A stretch of 64,000 nt of DNA from Anaerovorax odorimutans. Its GTDB lineage: Bacteria; Bacillota; Clostridia; Peptostreptococcales; JAAYPU01. Location: contig JAENZQ010000004.1 of the NCBI GenBank assembly GCA_016841185.1, forward strand, positions 1-64,000, written 5' to 3'. Below are positions 39,661 to 49,452 of the stretch, piece by piece; the first letter of the stretch is position 1, and each line of letters opens with the position of its first letter. The notes beneath the pieces were generated by a model. It saw nothing but the letters and a program-made list of their open reading frames with translations. It was not told the origin of the DNA and did not search any database. Both the position numbers and the translations under genes were made by a program.

Positions 39661-40080
39661 TTAATGAAAGTTCCGATAATCTCCCTTTAATATCTTTAGA
39701 GCCAGTTTTTCATTATAGATTTCTTCCGGAGTCCTGATGCCAAGACGTCTGAGGATCGGCAGAGGAGGACACCAACCCTGGAGTGCATGCTGCAGTAAGA
39801 AAGCACCTGCGGCTCCGCCTAATAGGAACCATTTTTTATCCCGGATATATCCTAAAAAGGTACTGATCATCATAATGACAGCAGCGTTTGCTTCCAAGAA
39901 TCTTTCGGTATCAGATTCATGATTCAGGTCTTCAATCCTTTTTGCTATTTCAGTTTCATTTTTTTTGGAGTACTTTCTTATATTTGTAAGCATTTTATCC
40001 GTAATCTTTTCATTTACTTTACGATCCGTATGTATTTTAACTCGTTTTGAAGCAGGCGGCAGAATACAATTGATATTCAT
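39661..40080 (-). CDS. Hypothetical protein with DUF2892/YgaP-like TM region
   Basis: RFLEANAAVIMMISTFLGYIRDKKWFLLGGAAGAFLLQHALQGWCPPLPILRRLGIRTPEEI. Confidence 0.7.
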   Translation of the reverse strand: MNINCILPPASKRVKIHTDRKVNEKITDKMLTNIRKYSKKNETEIAKRIEDLNHESDTERFLEANAAVIMMISTFLGYIRDKKWFLLGGAAGAFLLQHALQGWCPPLPILRRLGIRTPEEIYNEKLALKILKGDYRNFH

Positions 40081-40225
40081 TTGATCACTCCTTTACTGTT
40101 TTCTTAACTAACTCTATTATTAACATTTATTGAAATATTATGAGAAAACCAGAAAACCCGGTATGTTGCAAGGGGTACTCTTTATGATATAATTTTATTA
40201 AATTTATTTTCAGTGGAGGGAGCTT

Positions 40226-40513
40226 ATGATAAAAGTAGTAGCAAAACAAACTATTAAAGAAGATATGATAGAGTCCTGCAAAAAAGTGATTTCAGGATTA
40301 GTAGAGGAAACAAGAAAGGAAGAAGGGTGTATTTCATATGAACTTTATCAGGATATAAAGAAGAAAAATATTTTAACATTCATCGAAGAATGGGAAAGCA
40401 CAGATGCGCTAAAAAGGCATATGAATACCAAACATTTTCTTGAAGCAACGCCTAAGATCAGCGCTATGCAAGAAAAAGAAGAAGAAATAAATGTTTATTC
40501 TGTAGTATTCTGA
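40226..40513 (+). CDS. Putative quinol monooxygenase/antibiotic biosynthesis monooxygenase (ABM) family
   Basis: VVAKQTIKEDMIESCKKVISGLVEETRKEEGCISYELYQDIKKKNILTFIEEWESTDALKRHMNTKHF. Confidence 0.9.
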   Translation: MIKVVAKQTIKEDMIESCKKVISGLVEETRKEEGCISYELYQDIKKKNILTFIEEWESTDALKRHMNTKHFLEATPKISAMQEKEEEINVYSVVF

Positions 40514-40618
40514 TATCCGGGATATAATTTAATTCCTATACCTATATATGAGTTTTCAAGGACCGTAAATTATGATACAATAATATCAAAAGTTCGGAAA
40601 ATATATTGAAAATGCCCA

Positions 40619-40673
40619 GAGATAATAGTTGATAGGGGGCAAAACTCAATTTTGTTGAGTTTTGCCCTTTTTT
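40619..40673 (+). promoter_or_regulatory. hut leader: HutP-type NAG tract plus intrinsic terminator
   Basis: GAG-ATAA-TAG-TTGA-TAG followed by GGGCAAAACTCAA-TTTTG-TTGAGTTTTGCCC-TTTTTT, ending ~30 nt before hutH ATG. Confidence 0.85.
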
Positions 40674-40702
40674 AATTTTCAGTTCTGGGGGGAGGAAAGA
40701 GT

Positions 40703-42238
40703 ATGAATACCACAGATGTGAAAGACAGAATTCAAATCACAGGACATGATCTCTGCATAGAAGATGTTATCGAGATCGCCAGGTTTGGAAAAAAAGTTCA
40801 ATTATCGGATCGGGCGCGGTCCGGGATTATTAAAGCATATGAGACTGTGAAGCATAAAGTGGATAATAAAAAACCTGTATACGGAATTACTACGGGTTTC
40901 GGTCAGTTAAGTACCGTTGTTATTGATGAAAAGCAGTCAAGCCAGCTTCAAAAAAACCTGATTATGAGCCATGCGTGCGGTGTCGGAAAGCCTTTCGACC
41001 AAGAAGTAACTCGTGCCATTATGCTACTCAGAGCCAATACTTTAGCGAATGGGTATTCGGGGGTTCAACCCAAGGTGGTTGAGACGCTGCTAAAAATGTT
41101 GAACAAAGGTGTTCATCCCGTTATCCCTCAAAAAGGCTCTCTTGGAGCCAGCGGAGATTTAGCAAATCTTGCTCACATTGCGCTAGTCATGATCGGATTG
41201 GGAGAGGCTATATACAATGGTGTGAAAATGGATGGGAAAACCGCAATGATGAAAGCAGGCATACCACCGGTAGAATTGGAGGGAAAAGACGGATTAGGTC
41301 TGATCAATGGGACTCAGGTCATGACGGCGCTGGGTGCATTATATGTCTATGAGGCAGGTTTGCTGATAGAAACTGCTAATATAGCAGGCGCCCTGACCCT
41401 GGAAGCTTTACAGGGATTAACAAATGCTATGGATTCCAGAATCCATAGAGTAAGGCCTCATCGAGGACAGCAAAAATGTGCGGAAGATGTTTTGAAGCTC
41501 ATAGAAGGAAGTGCCTGTGTCAACCAATCAGGCCGTGTCCAGGACGCTTATTCATTAAGATGTATGCCGCAAGTCCATGGGGCTTCCCTGGATGCCGTTA
41601 ATTATGTTAAAAATGTTATCTGTACAGAAATGAATTCTGTTACAGATAACCCCATTGTTTTCTCTGAAGAAGGTGAAATAATTTCCGGAGGCAATTTTCA
41701 TGGGCAGCCTTTGGCCCTATCGTTGGATTTTCTTGCTATTGCTCTTTCAGAATTGGCAAATATCAGCGAAAGAAGAATAGAAAGACTTGTAAATCCACAT
41801 CTAAGCGGGCTTTCGCCATTTTTAACAAGGAACAGCGGTATTAATTCAGGCTATATGATCGCTCAGTATACGGCGGCTTCTCTTGTGTCGGAAAACAAGG
41901 TCATGGCATCTCCTGCAAGTGTTGATTCTATCCCGTCTTCTGCAAATCAGGAAGATCATGTCAGTATGGGTACGATTTCAGCCAGAAAAGCGGGAGAAGT
42001 TGTAGAAAATTTAAGAAATGTGTTGGCAATAGAATTAATGTGTGCAGTGCAAGCCATTGATCTTCAGGATTTAGGAACATTAGGGTCAGGTACGGGAAAA
42101 GCCTATAAAGCCATAAGAGAAATCGTTCCTTTTCTGGATTCGGACAGAGTATTATATTATGATATCGATAAGGTGGCGGATATGATTAAAAAACCTCAAT
42201 TTATTGAAAATATCATAGGTAAACTTGAATGGAATTAA
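40703..42238 (+). CDS. hutH: Histidine ammonia-lyase
   Basis: GTVGASGDLAPLAH-like (GSLGASGDLANLAHIAL), YGITTGFGQLS, QDAYSLRCMPQVHGA. Confidence 0.97.
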   Translation: MNTTDVKDRIQITGHDLCIEDVIEIARFGKKVQLSDRARSGIIKAYETVKHKVDNKKPVYGITTGFGQLSTVVIDEKQSSQLQKNLIMSHACGVGKPFDQEVTRAIMLLRANTLANGYSGVQPKVVETLLKMLNKGVHPVIPQKGSLGASGDLANLAHIALVMIGLGEAIYNGVKMDGKTAMMKAGIPPVELEGKDGLGLINGTQVMTALGALYVYEAGLLIETANIAGALTLEALQGLTNAMDSRIHRVRPHRGQQKCAEDVLKLIEGSACVNQSGRVQDAYSLRCMPQVHGASLDAVNYVKNVICTEMNSVTDNPIVFSEEGEIISGGNFHGQPLALSLDFLAIALSELANISERRIERLVNPHLSGLSPFLTRNSGINSGYMIAQYTAASLVSENKVMASPASVDSIPSSANQEDHVSMGTISARKAGEVVENLRNVLAIELMCAVQAIDLQDLGTLGSGTGKAYKAIREIVPFLDSDRVLYYDIDKVADMIKKPQFIENIIGKLEWN

Positions 42239-42263
42239 AAAGTCGGGAGGAAGGAGAAGATAA

Positions 42264-44303
42264 ATGAATTATTATAATGTATCGAATTTCATGAAAATCA
42301 AACTGGATGATGAGTTGCCGGCAATGCCTGAATTTCAGCCGGGAATCAGAAGAGCTCCAAACAGAGGCTTCAGATTAAGTCGGTCACAGACGGAAATTGC
42401 CCTTAAAAATGCGCTTCGCTATGTCCCCGAATCGCTGCATAAAAAATTAGCGCCGGAATTCTTAGAGGAACTCATAAGGTATGGCCGTATATATGCTTAC
42501 CGTTATCGGCCTTCCGGCAGAATATATGGGAAAAGTATACATGAGTATAAAGGAAATTGTATAGAAGGAAAAGCATTTCAGGTGATGATGGATAACAATC
42601 TGGATTTTGAAATCGCTTTGTATCCTTATGAACTGGTAACGTATGGTGAGACGGGCCAGGTCTGTCAGAATTGGCTTCAATACAGGCTGATCAAGAAATA
42701 CCTTGAAGTGATGACAAGGGACCAGACCCTTGTTGTGGAATCCGGGCACCCATTGGGACTTTTTCCGTCAAAACCGGATGCACCCAGAGTGATTATTACC
42801 AATTCACTGATGGTTGGAATGTTTGATAATCAACGGGATTGGGAAATTGCCGAACAAATGGGTGTGGCTAATTATGGGCAAATGACTGCGGGAGGATGGA
42901 TGTATATCGGACCTCAGGGAATCGTCCATGGGACTTTCAATACCATACTGACAGCCGGTCGGATCAAGCTTGGCGTTCCGGATGATGGAGATCTGAGAGG
43001 AAAGCTTTTTGTTACTTCAGGATTAGGCGGAATGAGCGGCGCTCAGGCAAAAGCCGTAGAAATTGCAAATGGTATAGGGATAATTGCTGAAGTAGATCCT
43101 TCAAGAATAGAGACCCGGTTCAAACAAGGTTGGGTAAGTAAAACAAGCAAAGATCTTGAAGAAGTATTTCAGATAGCAGAAGAGCATGTAAGAAATGGAA
43201 AGACCATATCTATTGGTTATAATGGCAATATTGTGGATCTATTGCAATATGCGGTTGACCATAATAAAAAAATCGATTTATTATCTGACCAGACATCCTG
43301 TCATGCTGTTTATGAAGGCGGGTACTGTCCTCAGGGTATAAGTTTTGAAGAAAGAACCAAACTCTTAAATTCTGACAGGGACCGATTCAAAGCTTTAGTT
43401 GATCAATCTCTCAGAAAACATTTTGAGCTGATCAAGATATTGGTGGAAAAGGGCTCCTATTTCTTTGACTATGGTAATTCATTCATGAAAGCAGTATATG
43501 ATGCAGGTGTCAGAGAAATATCAAAAAATGGTATTGATGAAAAGGATGGATTTATTTTTCCTTCCTATGTTGAGGATATAATGGGTCCAAATTTATTTGA
43601 TTATGGCTACGGACCTTTCAGATGGGTTTGCCTCAGCGGTAAAGAAGAAGATTTGATAAAGACTGATAAAGCGGCGATGTCCTGTATAGATCCGGACAGA
43701 CGCGGACAGGATCGGGATAACTGGACATGGATAAGAGATGCTCATGATAATAAATTAGTAGTTGGGACAAAAGCAAGGATCCTCTATCAGGATGCGGAAG
43801 GAAGAACAAGAATTGCTCTCAAATTTAATGATATGGTCCGGAGTGGAGAGGTTGGCCCCATCATGCTTGGAAGAGATCACCATGATGTAAGCGGAACTGA
43901 TTCGCCTTTTAGAGAGACATCTAATATCAAAGACGGCAGTAATGTCATGGCAGATATGGCAACCCAATGTTTTGCAGGAAATGCAGCAAGAGGTATGAGC
44001 TTGGTGGCACTGCATAATGGAGGCGGTGTTGGCATCGGCAAGGCTATAAACGGAGGATTCGGCCTGGTCTTAGACGGTTCTGAAAGAGTAGACGGAATTA
44101 TAAAATCAGCTATGATGTGGGACGTTATAGGTGGTGTTGCAAGAAGATCATGGGCAAGAAATTGCAATGCTGTAGAAACTTCTATAGAATACAACAAAAA
44201 TTATGAAGGTAAAGGTCATATTACTATTCCGTATATATCAGAAGATAACTTAATAAAAGAAACCGTTGCAAAAGCTTTTAAGAAACATGGATATAACAAA
44301 TAA
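42264..44303 (+). CDS. hutU: Urocanate hydratase
   Basis: YGQMTAGGWMYIGPQGIVHGTF, SGLGGMSGAQAKA. Confidence 0.97.
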   Translation: MNYYNVSNFMKIKLDDELPAMPEFQPGIRRAPNRGFRLSRSQTEIALKNALRYVPESLHKKLAPEFLEELIRYGRIYAYRYRPSGRIYGKSIHEYKGNCIEGKAFQVMMDNNLDFEIALYPYELVTYGETGQVCQNWLQYRLIKKYLEVMTRDQTLVVESGHPLGLFPSKPDAPRVIITNSLMVGMFDNQRDWEIAEQMGVANYGQMTAGGWMYIGPQGIVHGTFNTILTAGRIKLGVPDDGDLRGKLFVTSGLGGMSGAQAKAVEIANGIGIIAEVDPSRIETRFKQGWVSKTSKDLEEVFQIAEEHVRNGKTISIGYNGNIVDLLQYAVDHNKKIDLLSDQTSCHAVYEGGYCPQGISFEERTKLLNSDRDRFKALVDQSLRKHFELIKILVEKGSYFFDYGNSFMKAVYDAGVREISKNGIDEKDGFIFPSYVEDIMGPNLFDYGYGPFRWVCLSGKEEDLIKTDKAAMSCIDPDRRGQDRDNWTWIRDAHDNKLVVGTKARILYQDAEGRTRIALKFNDMVRSGEVGPIMLGRDHHDVSGTDSPFRETSNIKDGSNVMADMATQCFAGNAARGMSLVALHNGGGVGIGKAINGGFGLVLDGSERVDGIIKSAMMWDVIGGVARRSWARNCNAVETSIEYNKNYEGKGHITIPYISEDNLIKETVAKAFKKHGYNK

Positions 44304-44316
44304 GGAGGAGAGAAAA

Positions 44317-45213
44317 TTGGGAAAAATTGTTGAATGTGTGCCGAATTTCAGCGAAGGCAGAGATATGAAAAAAGTTGAAAGAATCATTGCACCGTTCATT
44401 ATTACAGATGGATGTAAGCTTTTAGATTATAGTACGGATAAAGATCATAACAGAGCGGTGGTTACCGTTATAGGGAATCCGGATTGTGTGAGAAGAGCAG
44501 TTGTGGAAGCTGTAGGGATCGCAATAGAAGAAATTGATATGAACAAACATACCGGTGGGCATCCCAGAATGGGGGCAGCAGATGTAATTCCTTTTATTCC
44601 CATTAAAGATATGGACATGGAAGAAGCTATTACCCTTGCAAATGAAACAGCCAAAGAAATTGCAGATAAATATGGCCTACCCATTTATCTTTATGAAAAA
44701 GCGGCAACACTGAAAGAAAGAGAGAATCTTGCAAATGTAAGAAAAGGTCAGTATGAGGGCATTAAAGAAAAAATTCTGAAGCCTGAATGGAAACCGGATT
44801 ACGGTCCGTCTGAGGTCCATCCTACAGCCGGTGCTTCAATTATTGGAGCAAGGATGCCTTTGATTGCATTCAATATCAATCTTGGCACCAACCAACGATG
44901 GATTGCAGATAAGATTGCTCGATGTATCCGCCATATTTCCGGAGGTTTCAGGTATACAAAAGCCATGGGTGTTGATTTGGAGGAAAGAGGTATCGTACAG
45001 GTTTCTATTAACATGACGGATTTTACCAACACGGCATTATACAGAGTATTTGAAACCGTAAAATTTGAAGCCAAAAGATATGGTGTACCTGTTGTAGGCA
45101 GTGAAATTATCGGCTTGACACCAATGGAAGCCCTTGTTGATTCGGCAGTTTATTATATGCAGATCGAAGATTTTAATATGAATCAGGTGCTGGAAAGCCG
45201 ACTGCTGGAATGA
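44317..45213 (+). CDS. ftcD: Glutamate formimidoyltransferase (TTG start)
   Basis: IVECVPNFSEGRD; AAGGAGGAGAG RBS precedes TTG at 44317. Confidence 0.95.
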   Translation: MGKIVECVPNFSEGRDMKKVERIIAPFIITDGCKLLDYSTDKDHNRAVVTVIGNPDCVRRAVVEAVGIAIEEIDMNKHTGGHPRMGAADVIPFIPIKDMDMEEAITLANETAKEIADKYGLPIYLYEKAATLKERENLANVRKGQYEGIKEKILKPEWKPDYGPSEVHPTAGASIIGARMPLIAFNINLGTNQRWIADKIARCIRHISGGFRYTKAMGVDLEERGIVQVSINMTDFTNTALYRVFETVKFEAKRYGVPVVGSEIIGLTPMEALVDSAVYYMQIEDFNMNQVLESRLLE

Positions 45214-45471
45214 TCTAAGGTCAAAAAAACAGAAGGTTAGACGGATAGAAGGCTGGAGGGTTAGAAAAAGATAAAAGAAAACAGATAAAAAAACAATAGT
45301 TAGTGACAATTTTTTTCGTAAAAATTCCATACTATAAGAACGAGCTACGAACCTAAGCCTATGAGCTATAATCCATAATCTATACTCCTTTTATACTTAC
45401 ACTTACACTACCCCAAAGGAGTTACTTATACTTATCCGGCCACAGTTATTTAAATTTATTAGATTAGGAGT

Positions 45472-46716
45472 GTGTATATGAAGAATGTGATCGTCAGGTC
45501 CAATTGTATTGTAACATGTAATGAAGGGGCAGAAATATTGGATGGGTATATTCATGTTATTGACGGCAGAATAGAGGAACTTGGAAAAGGAGATGCACCT
45601 GTCAGATGTTTCAATAAGGAAACGAGATATGTTGATGCCAGGGGTAAAACAGTTACACCGGGACTCATTGATGCTCATACCCATTTGGTTCATGGCGGTT
45701 CCAGAGAAAACGAACTGGCCTTAAAGCTGAAAGGAACACCTTATCTGGAAATTCTTAAAAAAGGCGGAGGCATTCTCAGTACGGTTGAAAGTACAAGAAA
45801 GTCCACGAAAGAAGAACTTAAAACGAAGGCAAGAAAAAGCCTGGATCAGATGCTGATTCACGGGACAACAACCATTGAAGCCAAAAGCGGGTATGGGCTT
45901 GACTTTGAGACGGAAGTCAAATGTTTAAAAACCGCTTTGGAATTAAACGAAGAGCATCCGGTAGATATTATCAATACTTATTTAGGTGCCCATGCAATAC
46001 CAAAAGAGTATAAAGATAACATTGAAAATTATATGATCTTTATGACAGATGAAGTAATGCCCTATGTTTCAGAAAACCACTTGGCAGAATTCATGGATGT
46101 TTTTTGCGAAGAAGGTGTTTTTTCTCCGCAGCAGTCCCGAGTGCTAATGGAAGCAGGAAAAAGTCTTGGGTTTAAGCTTAAAATACATGCGGATGAGATT
46201 GTACCTTTAAATGGAGCGGAGCTGGCATCAGAGATGCAGGCCGTATCTGCGGATCATTTGCTGGCTGCTTCTGAGGAGGGGATGGAGGCAATGCGTAAAG
46301 CGGATGTTACTGCCGTACTTCTTCCCGGTACTTCATTTTACCTTATGCTTGGAAAGTATGCCGATGCCCGTAAGATGATGGATAAAGGCGTCAGAGTAGC
46401 TATTGCAACGGATTATAACCCAGGGAGCTGTCCGACGGAAAACTTGCAGGAAATAATGACTTATGCTTGTTTCGGCATGAGATTATTGCCTGAAGAGATC
46501 ATACGGTGTATGACCATAAATGCCGCTTATGCCATTGACCGTTCTCAGGAAATAGGAAGTATTGAGCATGGAAAAAAGGCAGATTTAGTGGTTTTTGATG
46601 CACCTAATCTGGAGTATATTTTTTATCATTTTGGAATTAATCAAGTAGACAAAGTAATAAAAGACGGAAAATTAGTTGTTGAGAACGGAAAATTGACTGA
46701 AGGAGTAAGAGTATGA
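45472..46716 (+). CDS. hutI: Imidazolonepropionase
   Basis: TPGLIDAHTHLVHGGSRENE, EAKSGYGLDFETE, IHADEI, ATDYNPGSCP. Confidence 0.97.
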   Translation: MYMKNVIVRSNCIVTCNEGAEILDGYIHVIDGRIEELGKGDAPVRCFNKETRYVDARGKTVTPGLIDAHTHLVHGGSRENELALKLKGTPYLEILKKGGGILSTVESTRKSTKEELKTKARKSLDQMLIHGTTTIEAKSGYGLDFETEVKCLKTALELNEEHPVDIINTYLGAHAIPKEYKDNIENYMIFMTDEVMPYVSENHLAEFMDVFCEEGVFSPQQSRVLMEAGKSLGFKLKIHADEIVPLNGAELASEMQAVSADHLLAASEEGMEAMRKADVTAVLLPGTSFYLMLGKYADARKMMDKGVRVAIATDYNPGSCPTENLQEIMTYACFGMRLLPEEIIRCMTINAAYAIDRSQEIGSIEHGKKADLVVFDAPNLEYIFYHFGINQVDKVIKDGKLVVENGKLTEGVRV

Positions 46717-47360
46717 GTTTAATGAACAAAACAATAAAAGATTTCAGCGATATTCTTGCCAGTAACCAGCCTGCTCCAGGCGGAGGGAGTACTTCGGCCT
46801 TGGCCGGGCTTCTGGCCGCTTCTCTGACTATGATGGTAGCGGATCTTTCGATAGGTAAGAAATCGTATGAAATACTGAATGACGATATAAAGATAAAAAT
46901 AACGAGGGATCACGAAATCATCAAAAAACTTAAAAAAGAGTTGGAAGTATTGGTAGATGAAGATACTAAAGCATTTTTGCTTTTTATGGAAGCGCTTAAA
47001 TTACCTAAGAAAACGGAAGAAGAAAAATCCAAAAGAAAAGAAGCCATACATAATGCCGGTAAATATGCTTTAAAGGTTCCTTTGACGGCTGCAGAAAAAT
47101 GCCTTGCTGTTTTAAAACACCAGCCTGTTATTGCAGAATACGGCAATAAAAATGCGGTGTCGGATATAGGCGTAGGTGCATTAATGGCACTTTCCGGGCT
47201 TGAGGGCGCAGTCCTTAATGTAAAAATCAATTTACCCGGTATTGCAGATGAGGAATTAAAAAGAGAAGCTCTGTCTAAAATTGAAAGGTTCTGTGCTGAA
47301 GGCCGCCAGCTTAAGACAGAGATTATGGAAATTGTCAACAAAAGAATAGAGATATTATGA
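46713..47360 (+). CDS. fchA: Methenyltetrahydrofolate/formimidotetrahydrofolate cyclodeaminase
   Basis: FSDILASNQPAPGGGSTSALAGLLAASLTMMVADLSIGKK. Confidence 0.95.
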   Translation: MSLMNKTIKDFSDILASNQPAPGGGSTSALAGLLAASLTMMVADLSIGKKSYEILNDDIKIKITRDHEIIKKLKKELEVLVDEDTKAFLLFMEALKLPKKTEEEKSKRKEAIHNAGKYALKVPLTAAEKCLAVLKHQPVIAEYGNKNAVSDIGVGALMALSGLEGAVLNVKINLPGIADEELKREALSKIERFCAEGRQLKTEIMEIVNKRIEIL

Positions 47361-47440
47361 AATTAAAAAAATGGGCTTAATAGACTTCCCCCATAAATTC
47401 ATGTAAAATATTATCAGAATGAATTTTTGGGGGGAGATGT

Positions 47441-47884
47441 ATGTTAGAAACTTTAAGCATTGGGAAAATAGCTACATTGATGGCCCTTGGATCGGAAAGC
47501 GATATAAGAAACATCAGGAAAAAGGCTGAGAATGGAGGATATAAAGTATATAAAGGATGTGTAGGATCCATGGATTCTGCAAAAATATTTGCGGCTATCG
47601 AAACAGCAGCAAAAAAAGAAGAACTCATAAAGCCTCTTTACAGAGAAGAGCATTCGATATATCATTCTATTCTTGATGCATACTCTGCTATTTGCAGAGG
47701 GCAGGAGGGATTAGGCGCGGTATTAAGGACAGCCGGGCTTGTATACAGTATTGTTAGAGGACCTAGGATACCGGAGGAAATAAACGACGGTGAATGGGTG
47801 GCAGTGGTGTTGTATGGAAATATGGGTGCACCTACAAAAGGTTATGAGCATGAGGTCATCGGGCTGGGAGTTAATCCCATATAA
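47441..47884 (+). CDS. hutP: HutP family antiterminator/regulator
   Basis: SIGKIATLMAL...GCVGSMDSAKIFAAIETAAKKE...HSIYHSILDAYSAI...VRGPRIPEEINDGEWVAVVLYGNMGAPTKGYEHEVIGLGVNPI. Confidence 0.9.
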   Translation: MLETLSIGKIATLMALGSESDIRNIRKKAENGGYKVYKGCVGSMDSAKIFAAIETAAKKEELIKPLYREEHSIYHSILDAYSAICRGQEGLGAVLRTAGLVYSIVRGPRIPEEINDGEWVAVVLYGNMGAPTKGYEHEVIGLGVNPI

Positions 47885-48018
47885 AGGCAGGTTATAGATG
47901 ACAGGTAACAGGTGGCCGAAAGATAGATAAAAGATAAGAAATCAGGGATAATGTGGATTTTTCCAAAATCTTCAATGATGAAAACTGAAATTGGGATAAG
48001 CCATTTTGGGTTTTTTGG

Positions 48019-48047
48019 TTGACATTTTTGGGGAATCATTGGATAAT
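48019..48047 (+). promoter_or_regulatory. Sigma-A promoter for TRAP operon
   Basis: TTGACA-N17-GATAAT. Confidence 0.7.
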
Positions 48048-48054
48048 AAAATAA

Positions 48055-48240
48055 GTAGAAGAAGTTTTTACTTCTTGAAGTTTAGCAGGAATTATATAAA
48101 AACGGTTTTTACCCGAAAACAATTAAATGTAGGAATGTGGTTATGTAGATAATAAGTAGCTATAAGATACACTGTCCTTATGTCTTAAGGATGCGTGCTT
48201 ATTTTGTATGACGAACTCCTATATTGGAGTTTTTTTTATT
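48055..48240 (+). promoter_or_regulatory. Structured leader with terminator upstream of dctP
   Basis: Hairpins AAGAAGT-TTTT-ACTTCTT, TCCTTA-TGTCT-TAAGGA, and AACTCC-TATATT-GGAGTT followed by Ts (48214-48237). Confidence 0.55.
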
Positions 48241-48264
48241 ATAAAAACGAAAAGGGAGAGAGAA

Positions 48265-49356
48265 ATGAAAAAAAGAAATTATAAGAAGCATTTGAAAAAA
48301 ACATGCAAGACGTTATTTTTACTGATGTTATCCATGATGTTTGTTTTCAGCGGCTGTTCCGGCAACACTCCATCATCTGGAGAAGCCGATGATACTGCGG
48401 AGCCTGTTGAACTTAAATTGGCTCATTTTTTCCCGAGTACCCATCCCGCTGAAACCCACCTGATCCTGCCATGGGCAAAAGCAATAGAAGAAGCTACGGA
48501 GGGCCGGGTTATAATAACAAGTTACCCCAATCAGACTTTACTGCAGGCGGATTCTATTTATGACGGCGTTGTGAACGGTGTTGCAGATATGGGGCTTTCA
48601 TGTTTTGCCTATACCAGGGGAAGATTTCCGGTTCTTGAAGTGTTTGAGCTTCCCGGCATTACTTATTTAAATTCCAAAGTTGCAAGCAGAGTAGCCTGGG
48701 AAGGCATTCAACAGATTAACCCCGAAGAAGTGCAGGATACGAAACTGATGATGGTTATTGCAACAGGACCGGGAGATCTGTATACAAAAGTACCTGTTAA
48801 TAGTCTTGATGATCTTCAGGGGCTTGAACTAAGAGCAACAGGTCTCAGTGCAAAGACTTTGGAAGCGTTAGGCGCTACGCCGGTTGCCATGGCTCAGTCC
48901 GAAGCTTATGAAGCACTCTCAAAAGGAGTCGTTCAGGGAAACCTTGGGCCTATAGAAGTTTTGAAAGGATGGCGCCAGGCTGAAGTTACCGAGAGTTTAA
49001 CGCTTACACCTTTCCTTTACAATACACTGTTTTTTGTAACCATGAATCTCGATACATGGAATTCTATAAGCCCGGAAGATCAGGAAACCATTCTATCTGT
49101 TAATCAGGAATTTTTCGAGGAGATTGGTGCCGGTTTATGGGATATGCAAAATGAAGATGCACTGGCTTGGGCTGAAGAGGATCAAGGAATGCAGATTATA
49201 AAGCTTTCTCAGGAAGAACAAGACAAGTGGAAGAGTTTTCTTAAACCCATACAGGACGAATATGTTAATAAAATAAATGAAAGCGGCCTTCAGGGGCAGG
49301 ATATATTGGATTTAGTAAATCAACTGGCTGAAACATATAATGAGGAATATGAATAG
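48265..49356 (+). CDS. dctP: TRAP transporter substrate-binding lipoprotein
   Basis: Lipobox FVFSGCSG; LKLAHFFPSTHPAETHLILPWAKAIEEATEGRV. Confidence 0.9.
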   Translation: MKKRNYKKHLKKTCKTLFLLMLSMMFVFSGCSGNTPSSGEADDTAEPVELKLAHFFPSTHPAETHLILPWAKAIEEATEGRVIITSYPNQTLLQADSIYDGVVNGVADMGLSCFAYTRGRFPVLEVFELPGITYLNSKVASRVAWEGIQQINPEEVQDTKLMMVIATGPGDLYTKVPVNSLDDLQGLELRATGLSAKTLEALGATPVAMAQSEAYEALSKGVVQGNLGPIEVLKGWRQAEVTESLTLTPFLYNTLFFVTMNLDTWNSISPEDQETILSVNQEFFEEIGAGLWDMQNEDALAWAEEDQGMQIIKLSQEEQDKWKSFLKPIQDEYVNKINESGLQGQDILDLVNQLAETYNEEYE

Positions 49357-49452
49357 AGAACGGAAGGTTAGAGGACAGATAAGAAATAAGTGATAAAAGA
49401 AAATATTAAGAATTCCAACTTGTTGGAATAGCCTATAAGGGAGGAGAATAGA

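Noticed and set aside
42462-44197. Minus-strand ORFs opposite hutU
   Set aside because: Overlap a highly conserved enzyme gene; no independent evidence
45037-45330. Minus-strand ORF over the ftcD 3' end
   Set aside because: Shadow/low-complexity translation; no RBS
48130-48170. Possible HutP site upstream of dctP (TAG...TAG-CTAT-AAG)
   Set aside because: Only two NAG triplets have the 4-nt spacing; a third is missing, so chance in AT-rich sequence is likely
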